Of a stretch of DNA of 64,000 bases, positions 18,056-26,967 are shown piece after piece. Under the pieces are notes generated by a model. That model saw only the letters and a list, made by a program, of their open reading frames with translations, was not told where the DNA came from and ran no database searches. The stretch is from JAJTGZ01 sp964403525 (GTDB lineage Bacteria; Planctomycetota; Phycisphaerae; Phycisphaerales; UBA1924): assembly GCA_964403525.1 (NCBI GenBank), contig CAYOGE010000010.1:29317-93316 (forward strand). The letters are read 5' to 3'. The position numbers and the translations under genes are program-made. Every line of letters begins with the position of its first letter. Positions within the stretch are counted from its first letter, which is position 1.

Positions 18056-19641
18056 TGCCTCTGCGCACCGGCTTGGTAGAACGCCGCGGCGTCCCGCTTG
18101 AGCTTGACCAGATCGGCGTCGCGGAGATAGACCATGTGCCCAGCGCGATAGAACGTCTGCGTGATGTTCCCGCGGATCGACTCGTCAAGGGACATGTGGG
18201 TGTTCGTGTACGTGGCGGCGAAGAACGGCGTTGCAAGGTCGTAGTAGCCGCTGACCACCAGCACCCGCATCGTCGGGTTCTCGGCCATGGCGGAGCGCAG
18301 CGACTCCGAGACGTTGACGTAGCGGTTGCGCGCGGGGAAGTTCCATGGGTGGACGTTGCCGGTGAGGATCTCGTAGTTCAGGTCGCTCTCGTAACCGAGT
18401 TCGCCACGCATATAGGCGTTTAGCGACGCGGTGAACGGGCCCTGCACCGCCGTGTACGACGGGTCATAGTCGGGGCTGGTGCCGTTGCGGCTGCGGTCGA
18501 CGCCGGTGTACCGGCTGTCGTAGCGGCCCACGGTCTTCCCCTGGTCACGAAGCAGCTCCTTCGTGAAGGCGTCGATGCTGACGCGGAGGTTGGCACGCTT
18601 GACAAACTCAACCGATAGCCCTGTGAACGCGGCGAGTTTCGCGGCCACTTCGTCTCGCTCGGCAGCGGGGAGCGCATCCCCTCGTGAGAGGGCGACGAGG
18701 TACTCGCTCTGCGCCCACGCGGTGGCCTGCTCGATGGTCTTTTCAAGGTCTGCGTCGAGCGGCGGGGCGAGCTTCTTGTGATAGAACGCCGTCGCCGTGT
18801 AGGTGGGCATGAAGAGCCAGTAGGCCGTGTCGTTGCCCGAATCGAACGAGAGCGTCTGAAAGTTCAGCACCGGCGAGACGAGCACAATGCCCTCGAGCGT
18901 GATGCCCAGCCTGTCGCCAAGGTCACGGGCCAGCCCGGCTGCACGCGTCGTCCCGTACGACTCGCCGCAGAGGTACTTGGGGCTCAGCCAGCGCTGAGAC
19001 CGCGTCAGGTGGAGGCGGATGAAGTCACCCACTGAGCGAACGTCTTCATCGAGCCCGTGGAACTGGTTGGGGTCCTCACCCTCCTGCGGCCGGCTGAAGC
19101 CGGTGCTGACAGGGTCGATGAAGACAAGGTCGGTAAAGTCGAGCCACGACTCGGGGTTGTCGGCCAGGGACGTGGCCGCGAGGCGCTCCCCCTCTGGGCC
19201 CATCGCCACCTTGCGGGGTCCAAGCGCCCCCAGGTGGAGCCAGACGCTCGACGAGCCGGGCCCGCCGTTGAACGCGAACGTGATCGGGCGTTTGCCGGGC
19301 TCCTTCGCCGCGAGCGTGAGGGGCTTGCCGTCCTTGTCCTTCTCGTCGCCGTCGGCGAGACGCTCGTAGACGATGTTGAAGACATTCGCCTTGACCTTGA
19401 GCTTGTCGTCGAGTTGCGGCTGAACACCCGCCGTGACGCGGTACTTCACCTCTTTGCCGCCGATGGTGACGGAGTGCTCGGTGATGCTCGGCTTGGGAGG
19501 GTCCTTCTTCTTGTCCTTGTCTTCGTCCTTCGCCTTGTCGGCGGCGGGTGGGTCGGCGGCAAATGTTGAAGATGAGCACACGGGCGCGAGCGCCAGCACA
19601 AGGGCGGGCAGCAGCAACAACGGACGGAGCGGCTTGATCAT
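18052..19641 (-). CDS. S10 family serine carboxypeptidase-like protein, secreted
   Basis: A 529-residue protein with a signal peptide (LRPLLLLPALVLALAPVCSSS), a Lys/Asp-rich linker and an alpha/beta-hydrolase core. The oxyanion region FAFNGGPGSSSVWLHLGALG, the nucleophile elbow CGESYGTTRAAG, the acid in LVVSGYYDLATPF and the histidine in RAGHMVYLR together form the Ser-Asp-His triad of peptidase family S10. It would trim C-terminal residues from peptides outside the cytoplasm. TAAGCT ends six bases before the ATG, so the mRNA may be leaderless despite lying only 31 bp behind the PilX-like gene. Confidence 0.92.
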   Translation of the reverse strand: MIKPLRPLLLLPALVLALAPVCSSSTFAADPPAADKAKDEDKDKKKDPPKPSITEHSVTIGGKEVKYRVTAGVQPQLDDKLKVKANVFNIVYERLADGDEKDKDGKPLTLAAKEPGKRPITFAFNGGPGSSSVWLHLGALGPRKVAMGPEGERLAATSLADNPESWLDFTDLVFIDPVSTGFSRPQEGEDPNQFHGLDEDVRSVGDFIRLHLTRSQRWLSPKYLCGESYGTTRAAGLARDLGDRLGITLEGIVLVSPVLNFQTLSFDSGNDTAYWLFMPTYTATAFYHKKLAPPLDADLEKTIEQATAWAQSEYLVALSRGDALPAAERDEVAAKLAAFTGLSVEFVKRANLRVSIDAFTKELLRDQGKTVGRYDSRYTGVDRSRNGTSPDYDPSYTAVQGPFTASLNAYMRGELGYESDLNYEILTGNVHPWNFPARNRYVNVSESLRSAMAENPTMRVLVVSGYYDLATPFFAATYTNTHMSLDESIRGNITQTFYRAGHMVYLRDADLVKLKRDAAAFYQAGAQRQ

Positions 19642-19672
19642 GCCGAGAGCTTACCCGCTCGGCCAAACGGCT

Positions 19673-20725
19673 TCAGGGTGTCTCAACCATGGTTACCGTC
19701 GAGCCCCCACCGCCGCCGCCGACGGCGGTGAGGCTGATATCGTCGTAGTAGACGAGGTTCGCGGTGCTGCCGTAGAGATCGACCGCCTGCAGGCGGCGTG
19801 AGCCTCCCTGGCGGTTCCACGAACCGGTGAACAGCACCTGGTTGTTGTAGCTGACGGTCTGGGTGCCAAGGTCGAGGTCGATCAGCACCGTGATCGGCAC
19901 CCACTGGTTGCGAACCAGCGTGCGCGTCGACCCGGTCACGCCGCCCTGCATGTTGTCGTAGACCGTGTTGTTGTTGAACTGGAACCTGATCTGCGTGCTC
20001 CACGACTTCGAGCCGCCCGCGTTGTACGTGTTCATCAGGATGAAGTAGGTATCACCTCCGGTGACGTTGGTGGGGATGAACTGCCAGGCCGTGTACAGCC
20101 ACTGGCCGCTCGTCTGTGTGTAAGTGTGGACGGCATCGGAGGTGTTGCGGACCTCCATCGACTTGGCGCCAGTGCGCCCCATGCCGCCCGCTGAATACCC
20201 CGCCGCACCGGCGACGTTGTCCCAGCCCGTCCAGCCGCCGATGTTGTTGATCGGCTGGCCGGTCGTGTACCCCTCGAAGCCGTCGGAGTGCGCAGCCCCA
20301 GAAGGTGTCGCCGTAAGGGTGTAGCTCCGCGAGGGCGTACCCGTGCGCGAAGTGACGGTGTAGACGTTTGTACCACCGGGCGTGACGCGCACCCTCGCCC
20401 CGCCGACGCCGACGGTCGGGTCGGTGTTGGCGTTGTTGTCGTTTGAGATCGTGCCGACCGCGCCGTCACCATCGATGTCGCTGTTCCGCTTGATCTCACG
20501 AAGGGCCATGTTGGCGCCGGCGTCGGCCGCGTAGCCGGCGCGAGCCTCCTGGAAACGCATCTGCGTCAGCTCGGCCTCGCGCCCGCCCGAGATCACCATT
20601 GTCGCAACCACCAGCAGCAGGATCGTCATCCCCAGCACCGTAGCGACGAGCAACGAGCCACGCCGCGCAAGACGCGGCGCGCGTGGGACCATCGGCAAGG
20701 TCTCTTCTGCCTGTGCGCGGTTCAT
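19673..20725 (-). CDS. PilX-like pilus assembly protein with C-terminal lectin-like domain
   Basis: About 350 residues from the ATG at 20725. After a basic leader (APRLARRGSLLVATVLGMTILLL) comes a single hydrophobic helix like those of PilX/minor-pilin proteins, then AELTQMRFQEARAGYAADAGA, the usual continuation of the alpha-1 helix. The C-terminal ~190 residues (DGFEGYTTGQPINNIGGW ... NQWVPITVLIDLDLGTQTVS ... LQAVDLYGS...YYDDISLT) look like a concanavalin A/LamG-type jelly roll. Such proteins sit in type IV pilus or type II secretion-like pseudopili; the lectin-like end suggests binding. The protein is exported by inference and no other pilus gene is adjacent. Confidence 0.7.
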   Translation of the reverse strand: MNRAQAEETLPMVPRAPRLARRGSLLVATVLGMTILLLVVATMVISGGREAELTQMRFQEARAGYAADAGANMALREIKRNSDIDGDGAVGTISNDNNANTDPTVGVGGARVRVTPGGTNVYTVTSRTGTPSRSYTLTATPSGAAHSDGFEGYTTGQPINNIGGWTGWDNVAGAAGYSAGGMGRTGAKSMEVRNTSDAVHTYTQTSGQWLYTAWQFIPTNVTGGDTYFILMNTYNAGGSKSWSTQIRFQFNNNTVYDNMQGGVTGSTRTLVRNQWVPITVLIDLDLGTQTVSYNNQVLFTGSWNRQGGSRRLQAVDLYGSTANLVYYDDISLTAVGGGGGGSTVTMVETP

Positions 20726-20800
20726 CTGCGGTGTATCGGGATCGGCACGCCGCGACTCAAGCCCGCCGGGCCGATAACTGCGCGCCCCCACCCCCTGCAC

Positions 20801-22885
20801 TCACGGGCAGCCGGAGAAGAACCGGTCGATGAACACGATGAAATCGTTGTTGTCGAACTGGCCGTCGGCACCGGCGATGCCGCCCTGCCCTCCGAAGTCA
20901 GCGGCCGGGTTCTGCCCGAAGAAGAGGTCGATGAACACGACGGCATCGTTGTTGTCCAGGCGACCGTCTGCACCCCTCATCCCGCCCTGTGAGCCGATAT
21001 CCGCCGGGCAGTCCGCCGAGCCGACAAAGTAGCGGTTGGCCTTCTCCCACGCGAGCGGCCCGATGATGTGCCCCTGGATGCGCCCGGTGCGATCGTCCAT
21101 CGGCGGGTGGATGCCCCCGTACGTGCGCGAGATGCCCGCCTCGTCGGCCGCGTCGGCGAACTTGGCCCACTGCAACTGCACCGGGGCGCTCGGCCCGTGC
21201 TCAAACGCGAGCGAACCGACGGGAATATCCCACGTGCCAAGCCCACCGGGAAAGTACTCGCTGCCGGTAAACGCGCTGAGCACCTCGGCGGCTGAGCGAC
21301 TGAACGTGCTGTGCCCGGAGTAGTAACCAGCAAAGGGAGGCGTCACAAACGTGCGGGCCTGATACGGCATCCAGCGAGTGCCCAGAATCCAGCCGACGTC
21401 ACCGATCTGCGTCGAGGGGTTCGCTGGCTGGCCGCGCCACGCCTTGATGGCGATGTCGCCGATGTGGTAGTTGAAGATGTTGTCCGAATCGTCCCGCTCG
21501 ACCAGGTGAACGAACCGGCCCCCCGGCTGCACGTCCGCCGCGGTGATCAGCTCGATGAGCCCCGGCACCAGCGGGATCCCCTGCGTGCTGTAATGCGCGC
21601 CCGCAGGGTTCGAGCTCTGCCCCTTCTGGCACATGTAACGGATCGCCGAGATCGGCCGGACCGTGTCGAAGTACCCCTTCGCACCCCAGCAGGCGATCGC
21701 GGCGTCGTGCACTGCGCCGTTGAGCGCGAGGTAGAGCTTGACGTCCCACTCCAGCCTCGGGCAGACAGGTCCAAAGCCGCCGATCCGCTTGAGCAGGATG
21801 GGGTTGTCAGAGACAACGTTGGCAACGACGTTCCAGTGGCCGGGGGGAGTCTCCGAGTTAGGCCCGTCGGCCCAGAACTCCGAGAGGCAGCGGGTGTAGT
21901 CGCCGCGCAGCACGATGTTCGGCGCGTACGGCTGGCCGGTGACCGGGTTGATCCCGTAGCCGGTGCCGTCGTTGGCACCGAGTGAGTTGTTGTGGTGGGT
22001 CGCGGGCCCGATGTCGATCGTCACCCCATCGGTGGGAGACATGAGCGAACTGGCGCGAACAACTTCAACCATGTTCTGCTTGAAGTCCGCGTCGGAGGCC
22101 GTGCCGGGGACGGAGGGAGGCGCAGGATTGAGGTAAACGTTGTTCGGGTGCGCACCAGCAAGAGCAAAGGGCGCGACCGCGCCCCAGTGCGGGCAGACAA
22201 ACGTCTGCGTCGACTGGCCGACCACGATCCCGTTCTGCTCGACGTAGTAGTCGAAGGCGAGCGGCTGCCAGCGCGCAGGCTGCGCCATCAGCGGGAGCTG
22301 GTAGGTGAACGGGGGCTCGTAGGCGAACGCGAGCGGGGCGTTGGAAGCCGTGTAGCCATTGGTCGCGGCGTAGTTACCAGCCTCGTTGCCGCCGTCGGCG
22401 AGCCCGGCGGCGCGGATCGTCTCGAAGACGCGGTTGCCGACCGCCGCCGGCGAATCGCCGGTGTTCGCGGTGTTCGAGGGGTTGTACCCCAGGGCAACCA
22501 TCTGCGCATCAATCGCCGCGAGCGTCGTCGCCGCCCCAACCGCGTTCTGGTAACGGTGCTTGATCATCCGGTAGGCGGCGAAGCTGATCGCCTCGTTGCG
22601 GGCCGCCTCGACTGTCACGCCGGGGGGCGGCAGTACACGCTCGTGATGAAACACCTGGTCAGCGGTCGAGTCGTACGCCGCCCACGCGTCGTACATCGCG
22701 GCGGACGTGTGGTAGAGGTTCCGTGCGTGAACGGGCGGACGCGGCTTGTCGAGCCGGATCGCGGCAAGGAGTCGTTCGTCCCACTGACGCGCAACCGACT
22801 GCTGGGCATGGGCCGCCGCCGCAGAGAGTGCGACCAAAGCTGCCGTGCAGAATGCTCTCAAGGGCGCGGCAATTCTCGTGGGCAT
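20801..22885 (-). CDS. Vanadium-dependent haloperoxidase-like (PAP2 fold) secreted protein with GC-type dockerin pair
   Basis: A 694-residue secreted protein. The start at 22885 (MPTRIAAPLRAF) gives a signal peptide ending AHAQ and has GGAG eight bases upstream. The all-helical core contains YYSGHSTFSRSAAEVL and SRTYGGIHPPMDDRTG. These match the two C-terminal motifs of the vanadium haloperoxidase/acid phosphatase superfamily (SGH and SR-x5-H-x3-D), whose histidines hold vanadate or phosphate. The C-terminus has two DNND repeats (LDNNDAVVFIDLFF, FDNNDFIVFIDRFF) and ends SGCP. Oxidising halides with hydrogen peroxide is the family activity; a phosphatase-like role cannot be excluded. Confidence 0.85.
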   Translation of the reverse strand: MPTRIAAPLRAFCTAALVALSAAAAHAQQSVARQWDERLLAAIRLDKPRPPVHARNLYHTSAAMYDAWAAYDSTADQVFHHERVLPPPGVTVEAARNEAISFAAYRMIKHRYQNAVGAATTLAAIDAQMVALGYNPSNTANTGDSPAAVGNRVFETIRAAGLADGGNEAGNYAATNGYTASNAPLAFAYEPPFTYQLPLMAQPARWQPLAFDYYVEQNGIVVGQSTQTFVCPHWGAVAPFALAGAHPNNVYLNPAPPSVPGTASDADFKQNMVEVVRASSLMSPTDGVTIDIGPATHHNNSLGANDGTGYGINPVTGQPYAPNIVLRGDYTRCLSEFWADGPNSETPPGHWNVVANVVSDNPILLKRIGGFGPVCPRLEWDVKLYLALNGAVHDAAIACWGAKGYFDTVRPISAIRYMCQKGQSSNPAGAHYSTQGIPLVPGLIELITAADVQPGGRFVHLVERDDSDNIFNYHIGDIAIKAWRGQPANPSTQIGDVGWILGTRWMPYQARTFVTPPFAGYYSGHSTFSRSAAEVLSAFTGSEYFPGGLGTWDIPVGSLAFEHGPSAPVQLQWAKFADAADEAGISRTYGGIHPPMDDRTGRIQGHIIGPLAWEKANRYFVGSADCPADIGSQGGMRGADGRLDNNDAVVFIDLFFGQNPAADFGGQGGIAGADGQFDNNDFIVFIDRFFSGCP

Positions 22886-23111
22886 GGTCGAGTCTCCGTG
22901 TATCTGCCACAAGTGTACAGATAGCGGGCCGAATGCAAGCCGCGGCGCGGAATTGGGGTCACCTTTGCGGCCTGTGGCGCTGGGAATCAGCCGTTACGCT
23001 TGCCAAACGGGCCGTGTGGCAGTTAGCGGCCGAACGTACGGCTCCTGTTGCTTACCGGCGAGGGCACCCTTCTGGCAGGTCGCCGCGTGCCCGGCGGGCA
23101 CCGACACACCA

Positions 23112-23345
23112 TCAGTCGTCGTCGCGCGGCATTCCCTGCCCGATGCGGTACCACTCCGCCTGGATAGTCTCCAGGATCTTCTCGTTGACGGGATGGTCGG
23201 GGTCCGGCGTAAAGCCGGGCAGGGCCTCAACGAGCGCACGGAGCTCGGTGAACCGGACGCGGAGCGGGTCGCGCCCGGCGAACGCAGCGGCAAGCTTCTC
23301 AGCAATCTCGTCGGTATCGAGCCAGCCGAATGTATCGATGGACAT
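23112..23345 (-). CDS. iscX: IscX-like Fe-S assembly protein
   Basis: A 77-residue acidic protein. It has RVRFTELRALVEALPGF followed by NEKILETIQAEW, matching the VRFTDMHQWI... and NEKILEAI... pattern of IscX/YfhJ. IscX modulates the cysteine desulfurase IscS and may donate iron. It lies 35 bp downstream of the ferredoxin gene in the same orientation, the order (fdx-iscX) found at the end of isc operons. The rest of the isc genes (iscS, iscU, hscA/B) is not next to it here. Confidence 0.9.
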   Translation of the reverse strand: MSIDTFGWLDTDEIAEKLAAAFAGRDPLRVRFTELRALVEALPGFTPDPDHPVNEKILETIQAEWYRIGQGMPRDDD

Positions 23346-23380
23346 GACGGAGATTCCGTACGAGCCGATGCGGCGGCAAC

Positions 23381-23788
23381 TCAGTGGTCGTCGTGGTGGT
23401 CGGCGTCTTCCTTGACGGCGTTGCGGTTCCAGCTCGGCACACGGATGGTGACCGGGCCGTCGCCCTTGAGCTCACACTGGCACGAGAGGCGGCTGTTGCG
23501 CTGCAGACCCGGCGCCTCTTCGACGCGGTCTTCCTCGGCTTCGGTCGCCTCGCTGACGTCTTTGGCGCCGGCCTCAAGGTACACGTGACAGGTTGAGCAG
23601 GCACAGACGCCGCCGCAGGCGTGCTCGATGTTGATGCCGCTGGCCATGCAGGCCTCGAGGATGTTCATCCCCCTGTGGGCCTTGATCGTGACTTCGGCGT
23701 CCTTCTTTCCTGTCAGGCTCTGCGGGTCCTCCATGAGTACGCGAAGGTGAACGGTCGCGGTCGCTGGATCGATGGTCCGGACATGCAT
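23381..23788 (-). CDS. fdx: ISC-type 2Fe-2S ferredoxin
   Basis: A 135-residue adrenodoxin-type ferredoxin. The cluster ligands lie in IEHACGGVCACSTCHVYLE (Cys-x5-Cys-x2-Cys) with the fourth cysteine in RLSCQCEL. It supplies electrons for iron-sulfur cluster assembly. The start ATG at 23788 is preceded by TATGCT ending six bases upstream, with no ribosome site, so a leaderless mRNA is likely. The His/Asp-rich tail (ADHHDDH) is unusual and could bind metal. It forms a two-gene unit with iscX and is divergent from the outer-membrane protein gene. Confidence 0.93.
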   Translation of the reverse strand: MHVRTIDPATATVHLRVLMEDPQSLTGKKDAEVTIKAHRGMNILEACMASGINIEHACGGVCACSTCHVYLEAGAKDVSEATEAEEDRVEEAPGLQRNSRLSCQCELKGDGPVTIRVPSWNRNAVKEDADHHDDH

Positions 23789-23940
23789 GAGATCAGCATA
23801 GGGAAGCGGGTCGCCGTCGATCACTCGTCCGGGGGCCACGTCCGCCCAATGGGCATGGGGAGATCACGCCAGATCGAACGCGTCATCGATCGATCTACTG
23901 TCGGTCTGACTAAATGACTATGCGATCTGCTGAGCTGGCT

Positions 23941-24024
23941 AGAAAAGAGTCGAAAAAACCGATATACTCGAGTGTCTTTTCTCGATAAATTGTCGACTAT
24001 CAGGTCTTTTAGTCTTTTTAAGGA
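23941..24024 (+). promoter_or_regulatory. AT-rich leader and probable promoter of the outer-membrane barrel gene
   Basis: A strongly AT-rich island in an otherwise GC-rich region. It holds TATACT (23963-23968) as a possible -10 box, an inverted pair AGAAAAGA / TCTTTTCT (23941-23948 and 23975-23982), and AAGGAG at 24019-24024, seven bases before the ATG. No good -35 box is seen. Confidence 0.4.
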
Positions 24025-24031
24025 GATCGAA

Positions 24032-24916
24032 ATGGGCCTTCGAATCACACCGATCACGCTCGCGGCCACCGTTGGCTTTGCCGGCTCGGCTCTCGCAGAC
24101 GTGCAGCCGATCTTCGGAGGAACGCTGAAGGCACTGGAAGGAAGCCATCAGGTCGTCGCGCCCGTTACCAGCCCCTACTACCACGAGAACTCGATGGTGT
24201 CGACCGATGTGCGCCTCTGGTACGTCTACCACAGGTTCAACAGCGACGCCATCGGACCTGCCCACTCGACCGCCTCGGTTTATGCCGCTCAGGTCCGCGT
24301 CGCGCTGACCGAGAGCCTCCAACTCGTCGCGTACAAGGACGGCTACCTCGACATGAACGGCGCTGTTGACACCGACGGTTGGAACGACGTCGCCGCCGGC
24401 ATCAAATGGCAGTTCCTGCGTGACGATGCGAGCCAGTTCTACGCCGCGGCGGGCATCGGCTACGAATTCCGTTTCGGTGAGAGCAGCGCGCTGCAGAACG
24501 ACAGTGAGGTGCGTCTGTGGGCGTCGGTCGACAAGGGGTTCGACAGGCTGCACACCGGCGCGACGCTGAACTACCGGATCAGCACCAGCGGCGCGAACGA
24601 CGACAACGGCAACTGCGACGTTCTAAGCTGGCACCTCCGAGCCGACTACCGGGTCAGCGACCTGTTCAGCCCGGTCGTAGAGGTGAACGGCTACCACATC
24701 ATCAACGACAGCTCGACCGGGCTCGCGCTCAACGGCGCCGACGTGCTGAACCTTGGCGGTACCGGTGCCGACGCGACGGTCTCGGCGGGGATCGGCGCAG
24801 AATTCAGACTTGGCGGCAACGTTGCGCTACGCGGCGCATACGAGTTCGCACTCACCGACAACACAACCGACCTCTTCGGCACCCGCCTGACGTTCTCGCT
24901 CGTGTACTCGTTCTGA
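24032..24916 (+). CDS. Outer-membrane beta-barrel protein, function unknown
   Basis: A 294-residue protein with a signal peptide (MGLRITPITLAATVGFAGSALA) and an alternating-hydrophobic body with about twelve amphipathic strands, such as VRLWYVYHRF, VYAAQVRVALT, FYAAAGIGYEFRF and LTFSLVYSF. It ends in phenylalanine as classical outer-membrane barrels do, so recognition by BamA is expected. Segments such as LSWHLRADYRVSDLFSPVVE resemble porin-like or OmpW-type barrels, but I do not recognise a specific family. AAGGAG gives a well-placed ribosome site. A hairpin terminator follows, so it is monocistronic. The AT-rich leader suggests strong or regulated expression. Confidence 0.75.
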   Translation: MGLRITPITLAATVGFAGSALADVQPIFGGTLKALEGSHQVVAPVTSPYYHENSMVSTDVRLWYVYHRFNSDAIGPAHSTASVYAAQVRVALTESLQLVAYKDGYLDMNGAVDTDGWNDVAAGIKWQFLRDDASQFYAAAGIGYEFRFGESSALQNDSEVRLWASVDKGFDRLHTGATLNYRISTSGANDDNGNCDVLSWHLRADYRVSDLFSPVVEVNGYHIINDSSTGLALNGADVLNLGGTGADATVSAGIGAEFRLGGNVALRGAYEFALTDNTTDLFGTRLTFSLVYSF

Positions 24917-24947
24917 GCCTCCATTCACAGCTCCAAATGGGGCTCCT

Positions 24948-24986
24948 GCCGTCCGTGCCCACGGGCACTGACGGCGTCTTCTTGTG
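24948..24986 (+). terminator. Terminator hairpin after the barrel gene
   Basis: Stem GCCGTCcGTGCCC / GGGCACtGACGGC with a two-base loop, followed by GTCTTCTTGTG. It is strong in stem but weak in T run. Confidence 0.6.
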
Positions 24987-25005
24987 TCTGCGCCGGTCCG
25001 AACCG

Positions 25006-26091
25006 TCACCTGGCGGCCGGTTCCTGCTCAACATCCCCCACCTCCATCCCGCCCCGGAGCCCACCCGCCTCAAACTCCGCCAGGTGACCAAGCACCTCCG
25101 CCGGAGACTTCGCCGTGCGGACGGCCTCCTTCAACGGTTTGCACCCGACCGGACGGCCGCGCGAATCAGGCTCTTGCCCCAGGCGCTTGCCGAACCAGCT
25201 CATCCGCCGGCGTATCTGGAACATCGCGTAGTGCTCGTCGCGCGTCTGGATCATGAGCGCGAAGTAGCGCCGGATGATGTCGAGCTTCTCAGCGGTCGAC
25301 GGCTCGGCGGGCACGGGCTGCCCCTTGATCGCGGCCCACGCGTCGCGGAAGAGCCAGGGCGTGCTGAGGGCCCCGCGCCCGATCATCACTCCGGCGCACC
25401 CGGTGCGCCGGAGCATGTTGACCGCGTCCTCCGCTTGCCGCACATCGCCGTTGCCGATGACCGGCACCGTGTGCCCCGCCGCCCTGCAGTGATTGCCAAC
25501 CGCCTCGACCACCCGGGCGATGCCGTCGTGGCTGACCTCACCCTGGAACTTCTGCTGGGTGGTGCGTCCATGGATGGTGACGGCGCACACGCCCGCATCG
25601 ATCAGCCGCGGCGCGAGCCATGCCGCAACCGGCTGATCGTCGAACCAGCCAAGCCGCATCTTGCACGTGAGCGGGATGCCGAGCGGTTCGAGCACGCGGG
25701 CGCAAGCCTTGACGATCTCTTCCGCCATGTCAGGGATGCACAGCAGCCGCGAGCCACCGTCCTTCTTCGTCACCTTGTCAACCGGGCACCCCATGTTGAT
25801 GTCGACGACGGTTGCGCCGTGCTGGACGGCCCAGAGGGCGCCCTCGGCCATGACGCCGGGCTCCCCGCCGTAGAGCTGCATGCAGATCGGCTTGTCGAAG
25901 TCGTTGGTCTGCGCGAGATCGAGGCTGGTGGCCGTGCCGCGCAGCAACCCCTGCGGCGAGAGCAGGTCGGTCGACGCCAGCCCCAGCCCTCCCTGCTCGC
26001 GGCAGATCGTCCGGAACGCGAGATCGCAGTACCCCGCGATCGGGGCCAGCAGCAGGTTCGTCTTGAGCTGGACGGGACCGATCTTCAGCAC
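25006..26091 (-). CDS. tRNA-dihydrouridine synthase (Dus family)
   Basis: A 361-residue flavoenzyme. N-terminal VQLKTNLLLAPIAGYCDLAFR begins the TIM barrel. DINMGCPVDKVTKKDGGSRLL carries the catalytic cysteine; TCKMRLGW, TIHGRTTQQKFQG and VIGNGDVRQ are the FMN and tRNA contact segments. It reduces uridine to dihydrouridine in tRNA using NADPH, closest to the DusB pattern. I place the start at the GTG at 26091 (MLKIGPVQL) because the family starts just before this strand and TACACT ends five bases upstream. An ATG at 26160 would add 23 non-conserved residues. It is convergent with the barrel gene. Confidence 0.92.
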   Translation of the reverse strand: MLKIGPVQLKTNLLLAPIAGYCDLAFRTICREQGGLGLASTDLLSPQGLLRGTATSLDLAQTNDFDKPICMQLYGGEPGVMAEGALWAVQHGATVVDINMGCPVDKVTKKDGGSRLLCIPDMAEEIVKACARVLEPLGIPLTCKMRLGWFDDQPVAAWLAPRLIDAGVCAVTIHGRTTQQKFQGEVSHDGIARVVEAVGNHCRAAGHTVPVIGNGDVRQAEDAVNMLRRTGCAGVMIGRGALSTPWLFRDAWAAIKGQPVPAEPSTAEKLDIIRRYFALMIQTRDEHYAMFQIRRRMSWFGKRLGQEPDSRGRPVGCKPLKEAVRTAKSPAEVLGHLAEFEAGGLRGGMEVGDVEQEPAAR

Positions 26092-26163
26092 GGCCAAGTG
26101 TAGGAAAAGGCCGGGATCGGACGCATAGGTCCTCTGAGTCCTATGGGACGTGTTCCGCAAGGC

Positions 26164-26859
26164 TCATTCGGAGACAACCCGCCCCTCAACCAGCCGCACC
26201 ACCCGGTCGGCCCGAGCCGCCACCTCCGCAGAGTGCGTCACGATCACCATGGTCTGCTTCGTCGCGGCCCGGTGCGCCAGCAACTGGTCCATGATGCCGC
26301 CGCCGGTCTTGGCGTCGAGGTTGCCCGTCGGCTCATCGGCCAGCAGCAGCGGCGGGTCGTTGATCAGCGCCCTCGCCAGCGCTACGCGCTGCCGCTCTCC
26401 TCCCGAAAGCTCGCCGCTGCGGTGCTCAAGCCGATGGCCAAGGCCAAGCTCGGTAATGAGCTTGATCGCCCTCGCGTTGACCTCATCCGCGTTGTAGCGA
26501 AAGTGCCCTCTGTTGACCATCGCCGCCACCGTCACGTTCTGCAGCACCGACAGCTCGGGCAGCAGGTGGTAGAACTGGAACACAAAGCCGACCGCCTCAG
26601 CCCGGTACCGGTCGAGCCGGCGTCCGCGCATATGGCTCAGGTGCGTGCCGTCGTAGGTGATGTCACCGCCACCCTTCTTGTCCGGCCGATCGAGCCCGCC
26701 CAGCAGGTGCAAGAGCGTGCTCTTGCCGCTGCCGGTCGCGCCGACGATGGCGACAAACTGCCCCTTGCCCACGTCAACGCTCGCGCCGCGCAGCACAGGA
26801 ATGTCGTGCCCGCGGAGGCGGTAGGTCTTGTGCACGTTGGTGGCTGAGAGGTAAGGCAT
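26164..26859 (-). CDS. LolD-like ABC transporter ATP-binding protein
   Basis: A 231-residue ATPase with Walker A GATGSGKST, Q-loop VFQFYHLLPELSVLQNV, signature LSGGERQRVALARAL, Walker B LLLADEPTGNLD and H-loop VTHS. The FQFYHLLPE stretch is characteristic of LolD/MacB-class ATPases. It works with the LolC/E-type permease 108 bp upstream on the same strand, which suggests lipoprotein release from the inner membrane towards the outer membrane. An alternative ATG at 26889 would add ten residues. The gap to the permease holds an inverted short-repeat element. Confidence 0.9.
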   Translation of the reverse strand: MPYLSATNVHKTYRLRGHDIPVLRGASVDVGKGQFVAIVGATGSGKSTLLHLLGGLDRPDKKGGGDITYDGTHLSHMRGRRLDRYRAEAVGFVFQFYHLLPELSVLQNVTVAAMVNRGHFRYNADEVNARAIKLITELGLGHRLEHRSGELSGGERQRVALARALINDPPLLLADEPTGNLDAKTGGGIMDQLLAHRAATKQTMVIVTHSAEVAARADRVVRLVEGRVVSE

Positions 26860-26877
26860 GGGAGGCACCAGGAACGA

Positions 26878-26967
26878 GCCATTAGGCATTAGTGCAAGAC
26901 AAAGTTCTCGAACTCGGCACGCTCCACTGCTTCCGCGAATGCCTGGTGGCTAATGGCGAATGCCTCA
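26878..26967. repeat. Inverted short-repeat locus (GCCATTAG/GGCATT units)
   Basis: Left arm GCCATTAGGCATTAG (from 26879) and right arm containing CTAATGGCGAATGCC (to 26966) are reverse complements in their GCCATTAG and GGCATT units, with a core of roughly 55 bases. It lies between the LolD-like and LolC-like genes. Confidence 0.6.
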
